Made by a program: the position numbers and the translations under genes
The notes under the pieces: model-generated
Seen by the model: only the letters and a program-made list of their open reading frames with translations
Database searches by the model: none
What the model was told of the DNA's origin: nothing
NCBI GenBank assembly: GCA_000720845.1
Contig: JODU01000005.1
Location: 310,001-374,000 of the forward strand
Source of the DNA: Kitasatospora aureofaciens
GTDB lineage: Bacteria; Actinomycetota; Actinomycetes; Streptomycetales; Streptomycetaceae
DNA: 64,000 bases
Direction: 5' to 3'
Part shown: piece after piece, positions 17,089 to 25,584 of the stretch
How the letters are laid out: each line of letters starts with the position of its first letter
Position numbering within the stretch: position 1 is the first letter of the stretch

Positions 17089-18087
17089 ATGCCCCTGCCC
17101 AAAGCTGAACTGCACCTCCACATCGAAGGCACCCTGGAACCCGAGCTGGCCTTCGCGCTGGCCGCCCGCAACGGCGTGTCCCTGCCGTACGCGGACGAGG
17201 ACGCGCTGCGCGAGGCGTACCGATTCGAGGACCTCCAGTCCTTCCTGAACCTGTACTACGAACTGATGGCCGTCCTGCGCACCGAGCGCGACTTCGAGGA
17301 CCTCGCCAACGCCTACCTCGCCCGCGCCGCCGCCCAGGGAGTCCGGCACGCCGAGATCTTCTTCGACCCGCAGGCCCACCTCGCCCGGGGCGTGGAGATG
17401 GGCACGGTCGTGGAGGGGCTGTGGCGGGCGCTCGGCAGCAGCCGGGAGAACCACGGCGTCTCCACCCGGCTGATCCTCTGCTTCCTGCGCGACGAGTCCG
17501 CCGAGTCGGCGATGGAGACGCTGGACGCCGCGGGGCCCTACCTCGACCGCATCACCGGCGTCGGCCTGGACTCCGCCGAGGTCGGCCACCCGCCGGTCAA
17601 GTTCCGCGAGGTGTACGAGGCCGCCGCGGCCCTCGGGCTGCGCCGGGTCGCGCACGCGGGCGAGGAGGGGCCGCCCGCGTACGTCGTCGAGGCCCTCGAC
17701 GTCCTCGGCGTCGAGCGGATCGACCACGGGCTGCGCTCGGTGGAGGACCCGGCGCTGGTCGAGCGGCTGGTGCGCGAGCGCGTCCCGCTCACCCTGTGCC
17801 CGCTGTCCAACGTCCGGCTGCGCACGGTCGACACGCTCGCCGGCCATCCGCTGCCCGCGATGCTCGACGCCGGGCTGATGTGCACGGTCAACTCCGACGA
17901 CCCGGCCTACTTCGGCGGCTACGCGGGCGACAACTTCGACGCCGTGCGCGAGGCCCTCGGCCTGACCGGGGAGCGGCTGCGGGAACTGGCCCGCAACTCC
18001 TTCCTCGCCTCCTTCCTGGAGGACGAGGAGGAACTGCGGGCGCGCTACCTCGCGGAGGTCGAGGCGTACGAGTTCCCGGCCGCGTAG
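17089..18087 (+). CDS. Adenine deaminase type (adenosine/adenine deaminase family amidohydrolase)
   Basis: 332 residues, zinc TIM-barrel. The start PKAELHLHIEGTLEPEL, then FFDPQ near 94, VGLDSAEVGHPPVKF, AHAGEEGPP, RIDHG and VNSDDPAYFGGY are present in order. Many databases label such proteins adenosine deaminase. The HIEGTLEPE and GHPPxKF forms, and the overall sequence, closely resemble Pseudomonas-type adenine deaminase (adenine to hypoxanthine) as I remember it. True adenosine deaminases typically read HLHLDG. ATG 17089 is chosen over GTG 17065 because the family N-terminus begins at PKAELHLH and TACGAT at 17077-17082 could serve a leaderless mRNA. Confidence 0.85.
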   Translation: MPLPKAELHLHIEGTLEPELAFALAARNGVSLPYADEDALREAYRFEDLQSFLNLYYELMAVLRTERDFEDLANAYLARAAAQGVRHAEIFFDPQAHLARGVEMGTVVEGLWRALGSSRENHGVSTRLILCFLRDESAESAMETLDAAGPYLDRITGVGLDSAEVGHPPVKFREVYEAAAALGLRRVAHAGEEGPPAYVVEALDVLGVERIDHGLRSVEDPALVERLVRERVPLTLCPLSNVRLRTVDTLAGHPLPAMLDAGLMCTVNSDDPAYFGGYAGDNFDAVREALGLTGERLRELARNSFLASFLEDEEELRARYLAEVEAYEFPAA

Positions 18088-18103
18088 CGTCCCCGCGCCG
18101 GGC

Positions 18104-19531
18104 TCAGCCCGTCCCGGGCCCCGGTGTGGCCGCCGCCTGCCGGGGTCCCGCCGTGTCGTAGGCGCCCTGGACGGCCATCGCCGGGGCCTGCACGTCGATC
18201 TCCACGACCGGCTGCTCCACGGCACCGACCTCGGGCACGGCACCGCTCGGCGTACCCGTGGCGGCGGCGACCAGCGCGGCCGGGGTGCCGCCGCGGCGGC
18301 GGATCGCGCCGGGCAGCAGCGGACGGCCCGCGGTGTGCAGCGCGACGGCGGTCATCGGCGCGGCGACCAGCAGCAGGCCGGCGGCCAGAACCATCCCCAT
18401 GCCCGCGAAACCGGCCTGCGCCGACAGGACACTGCCGGCCAGCGGCCCGGCCGCCGTGCCCAGCGAGGACGCCGAGCCGACGAGCACCGCCCACCGGCCG
18501 CGCGGGTCGAGCGAGGCGGCGAGGCCGATCAGGTACGACAGCACGACCGGGTAGCAGGTGTTCCAGGCGATTTCCCCGGCCGCGAAGGTCGCCGGGGTCG
18601 TCGCCGAAGCGCTGACCGCGATGCAGCCCGCGATGAGCACCGTGCCGGCGCCGACGGGCATCGCCCGCCCGAGCCGCGGCCCGAGCGCGCCGGCCACCAG
18701 GATCCCGACCAGCCCCGCGCCCAGCGCGACGGCGAAGACGATCCCCAGGGTGGCGTCGCCCAGACCGGCCTGCGTCAGCCCGATCCGGCCGCTGACCCCC
18801 CACAGGGAGTTCTGGGCCAGGGACCAGCACAGCACCGTGACGGCGAGGACCAGCCCCGAACGGCGGTGGGGGAGCGGGGCGGTGGTGTCGGTGCCGGGCG
18901 CGGCCGGGGCGGCGGCCGTGCCGCCCGGCAGACCGGCGGTCAGCGGCCACACCGCCAGCGCGGTCAGGGCGATCGCGGCCAGCGGCAGACCGTGCGCCCG
19001 GCCCAGGTGGGGCACCGTCAGGTACACCGCGCCGGCCAGCGCCGACACACTCAGCAGGCCCAGTGTGGAGGCCCGGTGCGGATCGTGCTCGGCCGCGATC
19101 CGGGTCGCGGCGACCGTCGTGGCCGTCCCCGATCCGAAACCGCCCACGACCGCGCCGAGGACGACGGCCGGGACGACGGTGGTGAGCGCGGCGGCGCCGT
19201 AGCCGAGGACGGCCAGCGCGAGACCGGCCCGGGCCAGCGTGCGGGCGCCGACCCGCTGCACCCGGGAGGCCAGCAGGAAGCCCGCGGTCGCCGAACTCAG
19301 CAGCAGCGCGCTGCCGACGGCGCCCGCCTGCGTGGTGGACAGCGCGAGGCCGGTGTCGAGTCTGCCGACGGTGGTGGGCAGCAGATAGGGAGGCAGATAC
19401 CCGGCCGTGAAAAGGGCGACGAGGGGCCAGGGGGTGGTGCGGGGGGCGAACACGGGCGTTCCCAGGGCATGCGAAAGGACGGTGGGAGGGGAGGGAGCGA
19501 CGACCGTCGACCGAGAGGGGCGCGCGGGCAA
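18104..19531 (-). CDS. MFS transporter
   Basis: 475 residues with about 12 hydrophobic segments. FTAGYLPPYLLPTTVGRLDTGLALSTTQAGAVGSALLLS at the start and ASRVQRVGARTLARAGLAL (motif A-like loop) mark the major facilitator superfamily. A long hydrophilic C-terminal tail of about 80 residues follows the last helix. The substrate is unknown. A perfect CRP-like palindrome lies 41 bases upstream of the ATG. The gene converges on the deaminase gene and may be cotranscribed behind the IclR gene, though a 95-base gap separates them. Confidence 0.85.
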   Translation of the reverse strand: MPARPSRSTVVAPSPPTVLSHALGTPVFAPRTTPWPLVALFTAGYLPPYLLPTTVGRLDTGLALSTTQAGAVGSALLLSSATAGFLLASRVQRVGARTLARAGLALAVLGYGAAALTTVVPAVVLGAVVGGFGSGTATTVAATRIAAEHDPHRASTLGLLSVSALAGAVYLTVPHLGRAHGLPLAAIALTALAVWPLTAGLPGGTAAAPAAPGTDTTAPLPHRRSGLVLAVTVLCWSLAQNSLWGVSGRIGLTQAGLGDATLGIVFAVALGAGLVGILVAGALGPRLGRAMPVGAGTVLIAGCIAVSASATTPATFAAGEIAWNTCYPVVLSYLIGLAASLDPRGRWAVLVGSASSLGTAAGPLAGSVLSAQAGFAGMGMVLAAGLLLVAAPMTAVALHTAGRPLLPGAIRRRGGTPAALVAAATGTPSGAVPEVGAVEQPVVEIDVQAPAMAVQGAYDTAGPRQAAATPGPGTG

Positions 19532-19571
19532 TTTGTATCAAGCGCGGGGAGCCGCGAAACAGGCGAGTGGC

Positions 19572-19587
19572 TGTGATCTGGATCACA
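19572..19587 (-). promoter_or_regulatory. CRP/FNR-like palindrome upstream of MFS gene
   Basis: TGTGATCTGGATCACA is a perfect 7-2-7 inverted repeat and fits TGTGA-N6-TCACA, the Escherichia coli CRP consensus. Streptomyces have a Crp protein that recognises GTG-N8-CAC type sites. It is centred about 48 bases upstream of the transporter start. Confidence 0.6.
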
Positions 19588-19626
19588 TAGGTGTTTGGGG
19601 GTCCCGAAGCCGGGTAGCAGCGAGCG

Positions 19627-20466
19627 CTAACGCCAGTGGACCGAGCCGCTCCCGGCCGGAACTGTCGCCTCCAGTTTGGCCCTGATCTCCCGCATCACCG
19701 CGACGATCCGCGCCTCGTGATCCGGCGTCAGCCGGGCCACCGGCACCGAGCAGCTGATCGCGTCCAGCGCCGGGACCTCGTAGCGCAGCGCGAAGCCGAA
19801 GCCGACGATGCCGGGCACGCCCTCCTCGCGGTCGACGGAGTAGCCGCGCTCCCTGGTCCGGGCGAGGTCGGCCGCCAGGGCCTCCCTGCCGGTGTGCGTG
19901 TTCGGGGTGAAGGCCTCGTACGGCCCCTCGGGCAGCTCGGTGTCCGGCCGCTCGGCCAGCAGCGCCTTGCCCAGCGCGCCCACGTGGGCGGGCAGCCGGC
20001 GGCCCACGCGGCTGATCGTGCGCAGGTATTCGTGCGACTCCCGGGTCGCCAGGTACGCCACGTCGTGCCCGTCCAGCCGCCCCAGGTGGATGGTCTCGCC
20101 CAGCGCCTCGGACGCCTCGTCGAGATACGGCCGCACCGCCCGCACCCGGGGGTCGGAGTCCAGGTAACTGGTGCCGGTGAGCAGGGCGTGGATGCCGATG
20201 CCGTAGAGCGAGCCGGTGACGTCGGTGCGGACCCAGCCGCGCGAGATCAGGGTCTGGAGCAGCGCGTACATCGAGCTGCGCGGCACGCCCAGCCCGTCCG
20301 CCAGCTCCTGGAGCCGGGCCGGGCGGTCCCCGCGGGCGGCCAGTACCTCCAGCAGTTCCACCGTGCGCGCCGCGGACTTCACCTCGCGGACGCCGCCTGT
20401 CGCGCCGCCCGCCGCGCCACCTGTCTCCGACATGCCGCCGATCGTAATCGGATGCCGCCGACCCAT
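19627..20466 (-). CDS. IclR family transcriptional regulator of the glucarate genes
   Basis: 279 residues from ATG 20466 (GGAG lies 5 bases before it) or 268 from ATG 20433. The N-terminal winged helix reads RPARLQELADGLGVPRSSMYALLQTLISRGWV. The IclR effector domain follows (ETIHLGRLDGHDVAYLATRES, HVGALGKALLAE, GFGFALRYEVPALDAISCSVPVARLTPD). It is divergent from the glucarate operon, so it probably senses glucarate or a breakdown product and controls that operon. The -35 box of the divergent promoter abuts this start codon. Confidence 0.9.
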   Translation of the reverse strand: MGRRHPITIGGMSETGGAAGGATGGVREVKSAARTVELLEVLAARGDRPARLQELADGLGVPRSSMYALLQTLISRGWVRTDVTGSLYGIGIHALLTGTSYLDSDPRVRAVRPYLDEASEALGETIHLGRLDGHDVAYLATRESHEYLRTISRVGRRLPAHVGALGKALLAERPDTELPEGPYEAFTPNTHTGREALAADLARTRERGYSVDREEGVPGIVGFGFALRYEVPALDAISCSVPVARLTPDHEARIVAVMREIRAKLEATVPAGSGSVHWR

Positions 20467-20526
20467 TGACGCTCCAGGGTCACCTCTCTAATCTCCATCT
20501 TCATACGTGGACGACATCTACATACG
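20466..20526 (+). promoter_or_regulatory. Promoter of the glucarate operon with a CATACG direct repeat
   Basis: TTGACG at 20466-20471, 17 bases, then TAATCT at 20489-20494: a good match to the principal sigma-factor consensus. Around the predicted transcription start, CATACG occurs at 20502-20507 and again at 20521-20526. Such a repeat could be the IclR-type operator; that part is inference. Confidence 0.65.
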
Positions 20527-20545
20527 GAGACAGGAGACGGTCGAG

Positions 20546-21523
20546 ATGACAAGTGTGGGCACGAGCGGGGACCCCGACACGGGCGCCGGCCCCCGGGCGG
20601 CCGTGGTCCGACGGCTGCGCGAGGGAATGGCCCGGAGCGTGCTGTCCTTCCCGCTGACCAGCTTCCGCGACGACGGTTCGCTCGACCCCGGCGGACACCG
20701 CGCCTACGTCGCCGAACGGCTCGCCACCGCCCCCGGCGCCGTCTTCCCCGCCTGCGGTACCGGCGAGTTCTTCTCCCTCGACGAGGACGAGTACCGCCAG
20801 GTCGTCACCATCACCGTCGAGGAGAGCGCGGGCCGGGTGCCGGTCGTCGCCGGGACCGGCTACGGCTGGGCGCAGGCCCTGCGGTTCGCCCGCATCGCCG
20901 AGGAGGCCGGGGCCGACGCCCTCCTCGTCATGCCGCACTACCTCACCGCCGCCCCGCAGGACGGCCTCGTCGCCCAGGTGGAGCGGATCGCCGCCGGCAC
21001 CCGGCTCCCGCTCATCGTCTACCAGCGCGGCCAGGTCGCCTACACCGCCGAGTCCGTCCGCCGCCTCGCCCGGGTCCCCGGTGTGATCGGCCTCAAGGAC
21101 GGGCACAGCGACCTCGACCGCCTCCAGCGCACGGTCCTCGCCGCCCCCGAGGACTTCCTCTTCTTCAACGGCGCCGCCACCGCCGAGGTCCAGGCCCGCG
21201 CCTACGCCGCCGTCGGCGTCCCCGCCTACTCCTCCGCCGTGCACGCCTTCGCCCCCGAGATCGCGAACGCCTTCCTCGCGGCCCTGCACGGCGGCGACAC
21301 CGGCACGGTCGACAAGCTGCTGCGCGGCTTCTACGTCCCGCTCGTCGAACTGCGCGACCGCGTCCCCGGATACGCGGTGTCCCTGGTGAAGGCGGCGGCC
21401 CGGCTGCGCGGCTGCCCCGTCGGCCCCGTCCGCGCCCCCCTCACCGACCCGTCGCCCGCCGACCTCGCCGAACTCAAGACCCTGCTCACCACCGGACTCG
21501 ACCTCGTAGGAGCCGCCCTGTGA
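20546..21523 (+). CDS. kdgD: 5-dehydro-4-deoxyglucarate dehydratase
   Basis: 325 residues, DHDPS/NAL superfamily TIM barrel. Visible are FPACGTGEFFSLDEDEY (substrate carboxylate loop), VVAGTGYGWAQAL, Tyr159 in IVYQRG and the Schiff-base Lys184 in GVIGLKDGHSD. The enzyme converts 5-dehydro-4-deoxy-D-glucarate to 2,5-dioxopentanoate, CO2 and water, the second step of glucarate breakdown. ATG 20546 with GGAGACGG upstream is preferred to GTG 20507. It overlaps the glucarate dehydratase gene by GTGA. Confidence 0.93.
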   Translation: MTSVGTSGDPDTGAGPRAAVVRRLREGMARSVLSFPLTSFRDDGSLDPGGHRAYVAERLATAPGAVFPACGTGEFFSLDEDEYRQVVTITVEESAGRVPVVAGTGYGWAQALRFARIAEEAGADALLVMPHYLTAAPQDGLVAQVERIAAGTRLPLIVYQRGQVAYTAESVRRLARVPGVIGLKDGHSDLDRLQRTVLAAPEDFLFFNGAATAEVQARAYAAVGVPAYSSAVHAFAPEIANAFLAALHGGDTGTVDKLLRGFYVPLVELRDRVPGYAVSLVKAAARLRGCPVGPVRAPLTDPSPADLAELKTLLTTGLDLVGAAL

Positions 21524-22815
21524 CCCGCGACCTGACCATCACGGCCGTCCACCTGACGCCGATCCTGGTCGCCGACCCGCCCCTGCTCAACACCCAGGGC
21601 GTGCACCAGCCGTACACCCCCCGTCTGATCGTCGAGGTGGAGACCGCCGACGGCGTCACCGGCGTCGGCGAGACCTACGGCGACCACAAGTACCTGGAAC
21701 TGGCCCGACCGTTCGCCGACAAGCTGGTCGGCCGTCAGGTCTCGGACCTCAACGGCCTGTTCACCCTCGCCGACGAGGTCGCCGTCGACTCCTCCCGGGT
21801 CTCCGGGCAGGTGGACGTCGGCGGGCTGCGCGGCGTCCAGACCGCCGACAAGCTGCGCCTGTCCGTCCTCTCCGGTTTCGAGGTCGCCTGCCTCGACGCC
21901 CTCGGCAAGGCGCTCGGCCTGCCCGTGCACGCCCTGCTCGGCGGCAAGGTCCGCGACGCCGTGGAGTACAGCGCCTACCTCTTCTACAAGTGGGCCGGTC
22001 ACCCCGAGGGCGTGGCCGCGGAGAAGGACGACTGGGGCGCCGCCCTCGACCCGGCCGGCGTGGTCGAGCAGGCCCGCCGCTTCACCGAGCGGTACGGCTT
22101 CACCTCCTTCAAGCTCAAGGGCGGCGTCTTCCCGCCCGAAGAGGAGATCGCCGCCGTCAAGGCGCTCGCCGAGGCGTTCCCCGGACACCCGCTGCGCCTG
22201 GACCCCAACGGCGCCTGGTCCGTGGAGACCTCGCTCAAGGTCGCGGCGGAGCTGGGGGACGTCCTGGAGTACCTGGAGGACCCCGCGCTCGGCACCCCGG
22301 CGATGGCCGAGGTCGCCGCGAGGGCCGGGGTGCCGCTCGCGACCAACATGTGCGTGACGACGTTCGCCGAGATCCAGGAGGCGTTCACCAAGGGCGCCGT
22401 ACAGGTCGTGCTCTCCGACCACCACTACTGGGGCGGACTGCGCAACACGCAGCAACTGGCCGCCGTCTGCCGCACCTTCGGCGTCGGCGTCTCCATGCAC
22501 TCCAACACCCACCTGGGCATCAGCCTCGCCGCCATGACCCACGTGGCGGCCACCGTGCCGAACCTGCACCACGCCTGCGACTCCCACTACCCCTGGCAGT
22601 CCGAGGACGTGCTGACGCGACGGCTCACCTTCGACGGCGGCAAGGTCGCCGTCACCGACGCCCCCGGCCTCGGCGTCGAACTCGACCGTGAGCGCCTGGC
22701 GTTCCTCCACCGGCGCTGGCTCGACGACGACGGCACGCTCCGCGACCGCGACGACGCGGCGGCGATGCGGGTCGCCGACCCGGGGTGGGTCACTCCGTCC
22801 GTCCCCCGTTGGTGA
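21520..22815 (+). CDS. gudD: Glucarate dehydratase
   Basis: 431 residues, enolase superfamily, mandelate racemase/glucarate dehydratase group. Catalytic features are the KxK pair Lys198/Lys200 in SFKLKGG, metal ligands Asp228 and Asn230 in RLDPNGAW, Glu253 in YLEDP, Asn276 in LATNMCVT and the His in MHSNTHLGIS. It dehydrates D-glucarate to 5-dehydro-4-deoxyglucarate, the substrate of the upstream enzyme. Translation is coupled to that gene by a 4-base overlap. Confidence 0.95.
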   Translation: MTRDLTITAVHLTPILVADPPLLNTQGVHQPYTPRLIVEVETADGVTGVGETYGDHKYLELARPFADKLVGRQVSDLNGLFTLADEVAVDSSRVSGQVDVGGLRGVQTADKLRLSVLSGFEVACLDALGKALGLPVHALLGGKVRDAVEYSAYLFYKWAGHPEGVAAEKDDWGAALDPAGVVEQARRFTERYGFTSFKLKGGVFPPEEEIAAVKALAEAFPGHPLRLDPNGAWSVETSLKVAAELGDVLEYLEDPALGTPAMAEVAARAGVPLATNMCVTTFAEIQEAFTKGAVQVVLSDHHYWGGLRNTQQLAAVCRTFGVGVSMHSNTHLGISLAAMTHVAATVPNLHHACDSHYPWQSEDVLTRRLTFDGGKVAVTDAPGLGVELDRERLAFLHRRWLDDDGTLRDRDDAAAMRVADPGWVTPSVPRW

Positions 22816-22856
22816 ACCGCCCCCTCCCCCTTCCCCTGCCACGACCGGAGCCGCTC

Positions 22857-24263
22857 GTGTCCGCAGCAAGTCCCGAGGTGCATTCCCCCGCCGTACAGTC
22901 CGCCGTCCGCAAGATCTTCCGACGCGTGGTCCCCCTCTTCTTCGTCATGTTCGTGGCGAACTACATGGACCGCGTCAACCTGGGCTTCGCCCAGGACGAA
23001 CTCCGCGCCGACGTCGGCCTGTCGGGCGCCGCGTTCGGACTCGGCGCCGGTGTCTTCTTCATCGCGTACGCCATCTTCGAGGTCCCCTCCAACGTGTTGA
23101 TGGAGCGGTTCGGGCCCAAGGTCTGGCTCACTCGCATCATGATCAGCTGGGGTGTCGTCGCCACCGCGATGGCCTTCGTCAACAGCGTGGAGATGTTCTA
23201 CGCCCTGCGTTTCCTGCTCGGCGTCGCCGAGGCGGGCTTCTTCCCGGCCGTCATCTACTACTTCAGCCGCTGGCTCCCCGACTCCCACCGGGGCCGGGCC
23301 ACCTCGGTCTTCCTGATGGGTTCCGGCACCGCCACCGTCATCGTGGGCCCCGTCTCGGGAGCGCTGATGGAGATGCACGGGATCTGGGGACACGCGGGCT
23401 GGCAGTGGATGTTCTTCATCGAGGGCGTCTTCTCCGTCGTCCTCGGCTTCGTCGTCTACCGCTTCCTCGACTCGGGCGTCGAGCAGGCGACCTGGCTGAC
23501 CGACGAGGAGAAGACCGGCCTCGTCGCGGCCATCGACGCCGAGCAGGAGGAACGGGACGCGCGGCGCGGCGGGAAGGCGGCCGAGGTCTCCCGCTGGAAG
23601 CTGCTCGCCGACCCCCAGATGCTGCTCTTCCTCTGGATCTACTTCGCCATCAACGTGGCCCTGTACGCGGTGACCTTCTGGCTGCCGTCGATCGTGGACG
23701 ACATCGGCGGGGTGAGCGACTTCCAGGTGGGACTGCTGACCGCCGTACCGTGGCTGTGCGCGCTGGCCGCGCTGTTCGTCAGCGGCCGTGTCTCCGACCG
23801 CATCGGCAGGCGCCGGCCCGTGCTGGTGGTTCTGCTGCTGCTCGGCGGCTGCGGCACCCTGCTGGCCGTGTTCGTCTCGCCCTGGATCGGGCTCGGGGCG
23901 CTGTGCCTGGCCGCGATGGGCTTCAAACCGGCCTCCCCGGTCTTCTGGACCATCCCGCAGAGCTACCTCGACGCCCGCGCCGCCGCCCCCGGCATCGCGC
24001 TGATCAACTCCATCGGCAACCTCGGCGGGTTCGTCGCCCCCACCGCCTTCGGCATCATCGAGGACACGACCGGCTCGACCAAGGGCGGCCTGGTCGGTCT
24101 GACCGTCGTCGGCTTCCTGGCCGCGCTCAGCGTGCTGCTGGTGCGCGGCGGCGGACGCAACGACCGGGTCCGCACCTGGCCGGCCGGGGCGGCGGCGGCC
24201 CCGGCACCGGAGACCACCCCGGGCGCCGCCCGGACCGCGCACCCGGGGCCGGCCACGGCCTGA
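22857..24263 (+). CDS. MFS transporter of the anion:cation symporter family, probable glucarate uptake
   Basis: 468 residues from GTG 22857, with GGAG 6 bases upstream. It has about 12 membrane segments. The early ANYMDRVNLGFAQDEL motif is typical of the ACS family (sugar acids such as glucarate and galactonate), and the motif A loop reads SGRVSDRIGRRRPVL. It lies 41 bases after the glucarate dehydratase gene in the same orientation, so import of glucarate or galactarate is the simplest role. Specificity is inferred from context. Confidence 0.9.
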   Translation: MSAASPEVHSPAVQSAVRKIFRRVVPLFFVMFVANYMDRVNLGFAQDELRADVGLSGAAFGLGAGVFFIAYAIFEVPSNVLMERFGPKVWLTRIMISWGVVATAMAFVNSVEMFYALRFLLGVAEAGFFPAVIYYFSRWLPDSHRGRATSVFLMGSGTATVIVGPVSGALMEMHGIWGHAGWQWMFFIEGVFSVVLGFVVYRFLDSGVEQATWLTDEEKTGLVAAIDAEQEERDARRGGKAAEVSRWKLLADPQMLLFLWIYFAINVALYAVTFWLPSIVDDIGGVSDFQVGLLTAVPWLCALAALFVSGRVSDRIGRRRPVLVVLLLLGGCGTLLAVFVSPWIGLGALCLAAMGFKPASPVFWTIPQSYLDARAAAPGIALINSIGNLGGFVAPTAFGIIEDTTGSTKGGLVGLTVVGFLAALSVLLVRGGGRNDRVRTWPAGAAAAPAPETTPGAARTAHPGPATA

Positions 24264-24264
24264 C

Positions 24265-24305
24265 ACCACGCGGCCGGCGCCACCGCACTGTCGGCGGCGT
24301 GGTGC
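24265..24305 (+). terminator. Hairpin after glucarate operon
   Basis: CACCACGC at 24265-24272 pairs with GCGTGGTG at 24298-24305. The enclosed GC-rich bases can pair further. It starts two bases after the transporter stop and ends 37 bases before the PfkB start. Confidence 0.55.
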
Positions 24306-24342
24306 ACACTGGCGGGGTCCGCACCATGCCAGGGAGCGCACC

Positions 24343-25539
24343 GTGACAGCGTCCACCGTGTCCACCGACGGGCCCGACGTGACCGACGTGCCCGTCATGC
24401 CGGCCGACGAGAGAACGCACCGGCACGTCCCGCCCGAGGGATCGCACCGCCACCCCCAGGCCGATCCCCTCGCCGGCATGCGCACACCGCAGGACCCGCC
24501 CTGGGACGTGTATCTGACCGGCACCGTCTTCCTCGACGTGATCTTCACCGGGCTCGACTCCGCCCCGGTGCGCGGGACCGAGTCCTGGGCCCGGGGGATG
24601 GGGTCGAGCCCGGGCGGCATCGCCAACATGGCGACCGCGCTGGCCCGCCTCGGCCTGCGCACCTCGCTGGCCGCCGCGTTCGGCGACGACCACTACGGCG
24701 ACTACTGCTGGGACGCCCTGTCCCGGGGCGAGGGCATCGACCTGACCCCCTCGCGCACCGTGCCCGGCTGGCACTCGCCCGTGACGGTCTCCATGGCGTA
24801 CGAGGGGGAGCGCACGATGGTCTCGCACGGCCACGAGCCGCCGCCCGAGGAACCGTCCCCCGACTGCCCGCCCGGCGCCCGCGCCGCCGTCGCCTCCCTC
24901 GCACCCGGCGTCAGCGCCCCCTGGATCGCCCGGGCCGCGGCCCGCGGCACCCGCGTCTTCGCCGACGTCGGCTGGGACGACACCGGCGCCTGGGACCTGG
25001 CCGCGCTGCCCGACCTGGCGCACTGCGAGGCGTTCCTGCCCAACGCGGAGGAGGCCATGCGCTACACCGGCGCCACCTGCCCCCGCGCCGCCGCGCACGC
25101 CCTGACCGAGCACGTGCCGCTCGCCGTGGTCACCCTCGGCGCGGACGGCGCCTACGCGGTCGACCGGCGTACGGGGGAGAGCGCCGAGGTCCCGGCCATC
25201 GAGGTCGAGGCCCTGGACCCGACCGGCGCCGGGGACGTGTTCGTCGCCGGGTTCGTCACCGGCACCCTGGCCGGCTGGCCGCTCGCCGACCGCCTGGCCT
25301 TCGCCGGGCTGACCGCCGCCCTGTCCGTCCAGGAGTTCGGCGGCTCGCTGTCGGCGCCGGGCTGGTCCGAGATCGCCACCTGGTGGCGCGAGGTCCAGTC
25401 CCTGGAGGACCAGGACCCGGCGGCCCTGAGCCGCTACGCGTTCCTGGCCGGTCTGGTCCCGGACGACCTGGTCACACCCGCCCCGTGGCCCCTGCGCCGC
25501 GCGGTCCCCACCATCGGCTTCCGCCCCCCGACCGCCTGA
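24343..25539 (+). CDS. PfkB family carbohydrate kinase
   Basis: 398 residues. A polar N-terminal extension of about 45 residues precedes VYLTGTVFLDVIFTGL. The signature GGIANMATALARLGL near 85 (substrate side) and DPTGAGDVFVAGFVTG near 290 (anion hole and catalytic Asp) identify a ribokinase-type sugar kinase. The substrate is unknown. It is unlikely to be needed for the glucarate pathway, which has no phosphorylated intermediate. GGGAG lies 6 bases before the GTG start. Confidence 0.88.
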   Translation: MTASTVSTDGPDVTDVPVMPADERTHRHVPPEGSHRHPQADPLAGMRTPQDPPWDVYLTGTVFLDVIFTGLDSAPVRGTESWARGMGSSPGGIANMATALARLGLRTSLAAAFGDDHYGDYCWDALSRGEGIDLTPSRTVPGWHSPVTVSMAYEGERTMVSHGHEPPPEEPSPDCPPGARAAVASLAPGVSAPWIARAAARGTRVFADVGWDDTGAWDLAALPDLAHCEAFLPNAEEAMRYTGATCPRAAAHALTEHVPLAVVTLGADGAYAVDRRTGESAEVPAIEVEALDPTGAGDVFVAGFVTGTLAGWPLADRLAFAGLTAALSVQEFGGSLSAPGWSEIATWWREVQSLEDQDPAALSRYAFLAGLVPDDLVTPAPWPLRRAVPTIGFRPPTA

Positions 25540-25584
25540 CGCTCCCCGGCGCGGTACCGCAGCGCGCTCGGAGCCCGGGTGCGC

